A stretch of 64,000 bases of DNA from Halanaerobiales bacterium (GTDB taxonomy: Bacteria; Bacillota_F; Halanaerobiia; Halanaerobiales; DTU029). The DNA is taken from NCBI GenBank assembly GCA_016278415.1, contig JADQBV010000013.1:1-64000 (forward strand). Direction: 5' to 3'. The notes below the pieces were generated by a model, which worked only from the letters and a program-made list of their open reading frames with translations, ran no database searches and was not told the origin of the DNA. How positions within the stretch are numbered: position 1 is the first letter of the stretch; every line of letters begins with the position of its first letter. The translations under genes and the position numbers were made by a program. Below, piece after piece: positions 62,501 through 64,000 of the stretch.

Positions 62501-63729
62501 TTAGTTTTAAATAATATTAAACCACCACTACCTGTAAGTTCTCCTGTAATTACAGTTTCAAGGTCTACTTCTTTGCCATCTTTTTTAATCATCCATATCA
62601 AGGAATTATCTCCTAGATTCTCAGTGACAAGATCCACAGCTACTGTAGTATCAGTATGTGCTGTTTCAGGCAAATTAAATTTTGCTGATATTACCGGATA
62701 GACGGTGACAGTCTGTTCGCAGATAACTGCCTTGCCCCTACTGTTTAATGCCTTAGCTGAAAATGTATAACTACCTGTAGACTTAATTTTAATTACTCCA
62801 CCTTCTGCTTTCAATTCTCCATCTAACACAGAGGAAATTTCAGTAGGAATACCATTTTTAGTAACTGTCCATGCTACGGATTTTACATTTCTGCTAGTTG
62901 GAATAATTTTTATTTCTTCTCCAACATAAGCAGTGTTTGGAAGTGTATAATCATATTTCGGTGCAGGAACATAAGATGAACCTCCATTTGAGGATGAACC
63001 ATTATCTGAAGGCTTATCTTCTTGCTCCACATCAGGAGAATCTACAAGATCTTCTTCTATTTTATCAGTGGCTTCTTCTTGTTCGATTATCTCTTTAATT
63101 TCATCATGCTTATCAAGGATTTCAAAGGCTTCACCTCGTGTTGCCTCTCCGTCAGGACGTATTGTTCCGTCTGGGTAACCAGAGATTATATTATAATGTT
63201 TGCCAGCACAGATATACTCACGTTCTTCTTCTGTCAAATCATCTTCATCAGTAAACCCTGTATTACAAGCACAATCCATATTATGTTCTTCCTTACCTAT
63301 GGCTCTAACTAACATTTTAATCATTTCTATTCGAGTAATAGGCTCATCTGGAAAATATTTAGCACTATATTCTTCTTTGATGATAATACCTGCATCAATA
63401 AGTGCCTCAATTTCTTTTTGAGCAAAATGTCCTGCAATGTCCTCAAATACTATGTTAACCATATTTGTTTCCTTTGGCTCAAGTTCCATAATTCTTGTCA
63501 AAAGAGCGGAAAATTCTCCTCTTGTAATTATTTCATCCGGATGAGATAGTCCATCCGGATATCCATGAATTACACCCTTTTTTGAAAGATTATTAATTGC
63601 ATCCTCAGCCCAATGACCTACACTATCAGAAAATACAAACCTTGTTGCATAGGCAGAGCCTACAAAACTGGTAATTAAAATACAAACTACCAAAAGAATA
63701 TTTATTATTCTCTTTGATTTATGATTCAT
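59527..63729 (-). CDS. Giant SLH-domain surface protein with Ig-like and tandem repeats
   Basis: A 1400-residue exported protein. Signal peptide at residues 1-28; three SLH modules (about 33-80, 95-140, 155-205: GHWAEDAINNLSKKGVIHGYPDG, GHFAQKEIEALIDAGII, NIISGYPDGTIRPDGEATRGEA) that should bind secondary cell-wall polymer. A Ser/Gly linker follows, then about eight Ig-like repeats of 85-95 residues (about 265-930), four near-identical 79-residue repeats plus a fifth divergent one (about 894-1290), and a Cys-containing beta-rich C-terminus. It is likely an adhesin or mating-pair factor. It is flanked by the two pilin genes. ATG 63729 has AAAGGGGGAAAGTTTAAA. Confidence 0.88.
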   Translation of the reverse strand: MNHKSKRIINILLVVCILITSFVGSAYATRFVFSDSVGHWAEDAINNLSKKGVIHGYPDGLSHPDEIITRGEFSALLTRIMELEPKETNMVNIVFEDIAGHFAQKEIEALIDAGIIIKEEYSAKYFPDEPITRIEMIKMLVRAIGKEEHNMDCACNTGFTDEDDLTEEEREYICAGKHYNIISGYPDGTIRPDGEATRGEAFEILDKHDEIKEIIEQEEATDKIEEDLVDSPDVEQEDKPSDNGSSSNGGSSYVPAPKYDYTLPNTAYVGEEIKIIPTSRNVKSVAWTVTKNGIPTEISSVLDGELKAEGGVIKIKSTGSYTFSAKALNSRGKAVICEQTVTVYPVISAKFNLPETAHTDTTVAVDLVTENLGDNSLIWMIKKDGKEVDLETVITGELTGSGGLILFKTNGVYELSATITDELGKEVTVSDIITVYPLAEIKMELANITHTDKTITLNTETKNAEEMEIEWSLTQNGKVVIIEDFIEGNISIGESNIRFKEKGVYNLSISLIDKTGRVFKETVDITVYPVGSAGFYLPEIFHTDDTIKVEATFGEIRDHIADWYLVKDGKEVKLSDFITGNLSNDGGMIQFNQKGEYTLKASFTDDGGRTYNYEQALKVYPVPSVSYTLPKYVHTDSDIRVDVDSTELDGLKIEWLVDNTFGFQDWSTYVDGKLDNNGGNIQFKRAGIYELVARITDETGRVFLFEVGGKTEVLPVLNIGFELPALAYTDSIIDIRTHGSNNVLPVEWGITKDDKPISESKAFDGSLNAHGGKITFLEEGEYVLTATMTDFLKRSFSHSQNITIKPVIKYNFTMPESIHYGKEFEVKTTSENLGNNEVQWTLEKVSEPASFGGELANDGGKISISDIGVFTLITTITDNEGRIFTHSENISVTNTAPTVTLTAIPTRTVKNGKFFVDIKATANDADGDATTLEYYGTTADNYYAVGTHTIKVRAKDIAGDYSSWMEKSFTVINSAPTVTLTATPTRTVKNGKFFVDIKAVANDADGDATTLEFEGTTADNYYSVGTHTIRVRAKDIADAYSPWMEKSFTVINSAPTVTFTATPTRTVKNGKFFVDIKVAANDADGDATTLEYDGITDDNYYSVGTHTIKVRAKDIAGAYSPWLEKSFTVINSAPTVTLTATPTRTVKNGKFFVDIKATASDADGDATTLEYDGTTVDNYYSVGTHTIRVRAKDIAGTYSPWVEKSFTIVNSAPTAPVISRTPNGNSVAPGTKVAITASSTDADNDPITYIWEGRNAEQQVYPLGKNVVRVKAVDSTGSESPWAAIVFFVADSNGGGGMTLTGPDSVILENGLEGATITEYTFTVPPVSGHSGSDHGRVRGYNVLTKQWDQLDYGTTSNGITFSRSLGAGVYSKLEFYYYTNHNCMYNKSNITYSVNYHFE
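60103..61050 (-). repeat. Four tandem 237-bp in-frame repeats
   Basis: Repeat units run 61050-60814, 60813-60577, 60576-60340 and 60339-60103, each 79 codons, beginning NTAPTVT or NSAPTVT and ending KSFTVI or KSFTIV. A fifth, divergent unit follows to about 59863. High similarity between units at DNA level suggests recent expansion or gene conversion. Confidence 0.88.
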
Positions 63730-63746
63730 TTTAAACTTTCCCCCTT

Positions 63747-63977
63747 TTAACCTGCATAGTTAAACATTTCATTGATTCGCTCTTCTAATGTTGGCATTAC
63801 TACATCACCAAATAATGCATAAAGTCCAGCAAGGAGCAATGCACCTAAAACTACGGCAATTAAAATCTTAACAGCTGTATCAATATATCCTTCTCCACGG
63901 TTATTACTAACTGCTACCTTTGCTGCAACAGCCTTTCTTATCATAAATTCATTTGCTTTTCTTAAGATATTTTTCAT
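63747..63977 (-). CDS. Flp-like pilin 1 (GEGYID type)
   Basis: A 76-residue prepilin, paralogue of pilin 2: leader MKNILRKANEFMIRKAVAAKVAVSNNRG, GEGYID motif, hydrophobic helix AVKILIAVVLGALLLAGLYALFG, and acidic end MPTLEERINEMFNYAG. ATG 63977 has GGAGGAAAACAGG; the frame is open a few codons earlier. It is the first complete gene of the Tad operon in the window. The operon promoter probably lies beyond 64000. Its distance to the SLH gene is 17 bases. Confidence 0.85.
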   Translation of the reverse strand: MKNILRKANEFMIRKAVAAKVAVSNNRGEGYIDTAVKILIAVVLGALLLAGLYALFGDVVMPTLEERINEMFNYAG

Positions 63978-64000
63978 CCTGTTTTCCTCCATTATTTTTT

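Overview
This is an AT-rich window with strong GGAGG ribosome-binding sites, frequent TTG/GTG starts and ICE-type gene families. It suggests a Clostridia-like Firmicute (Bacillota). About 57 kb of it is one integrative conjugative element (ICE) whose right end is not reached.

Layout. (1) 0-1.4 kb: a small XRE regulator and an endonuclease/exonuclease/phosphatase-fold enzyme, then degraded coding sequence to 1.9 kb. (2) 1.9-7.0 kb: an arsenic operon read leftwards, arsR-arsD-arsA-acr3-arsC-arsM, with a clear promoter and operator-like repeats. (3) 7.2-15 kb: the integration and regulation module. It holds three serine recombinase genes in tandem (the middle one lacks the catalytic domain), a small SHOCT-like gene, a G+C-richer gene-free block that looks like structured RNA, a sigma-like factor, and an XRE repressor with an ImmA-type protease. 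(4) 15-23.5 kb: a defence block with a PD-(D/E)XK nuclease, a zinc-ribbon protein, an McrC-like and an McrB-like subunit, and two divergently transcribed DNA methyltransferases, the first carrying its own MerR-like HTH. A second, GmrSD-type restriction protein lies at 27.4-30.3 kb. (5) 23.6-39.4 kb: DNA processing, with a HTH protein, VirD4 coupling protein, toprim primase-like protein, MOBP relaxase fused to Sel1 repeats, an RHH accessory protein, a predicted oriT with an IncP-like nic site, and accessory genes including an amidoligase-GGCT pair. (6) 39.4-50.4 kb: the type IV secretion channel (VirB4, PrgI/VirB3-like, VirB6-like, VirB2-like, NlpC/P60 hydrolase at 37 kb), interrupted by two cargo insertions (41.9-43.5 and 47.6-50.0 kb) and containing an overlapping two-ORF cytosine methyltransferase. 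(7) 50.4-64 kb: a near-complete Tad/Flp-type pilus locus: two Flp-like pilins flanking a 1400-residue SLH/Ig-like surface protein, prepilin peptidase, CpaB, CpaE-like ATPase, CpaF, TadB, TadC and two TadE-like pseudopilins.

How it may work together. Read from right to left, the element makes surface fibres and an adhesin (Tad module), then the mating channel, then relaxosome and coupling protein, and finally the recombinases. The most interesting point is the fusion of a Gram-positive Tad pilus with a conjugative T4SS, including an unusual prepilin signature (GEGYID) shared by three predicted substrates. Other observations are a methionine-rich C-terminal tail shared by several accessory proteins beside an amidoligase-GGCT pair, intrinsic terminators placed directly in front of transfer genes, the structured-RNA candidate, and dual coding in the methyltransferase. 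All functions are read from sequence patterns; nothing was searched or folded computationally.
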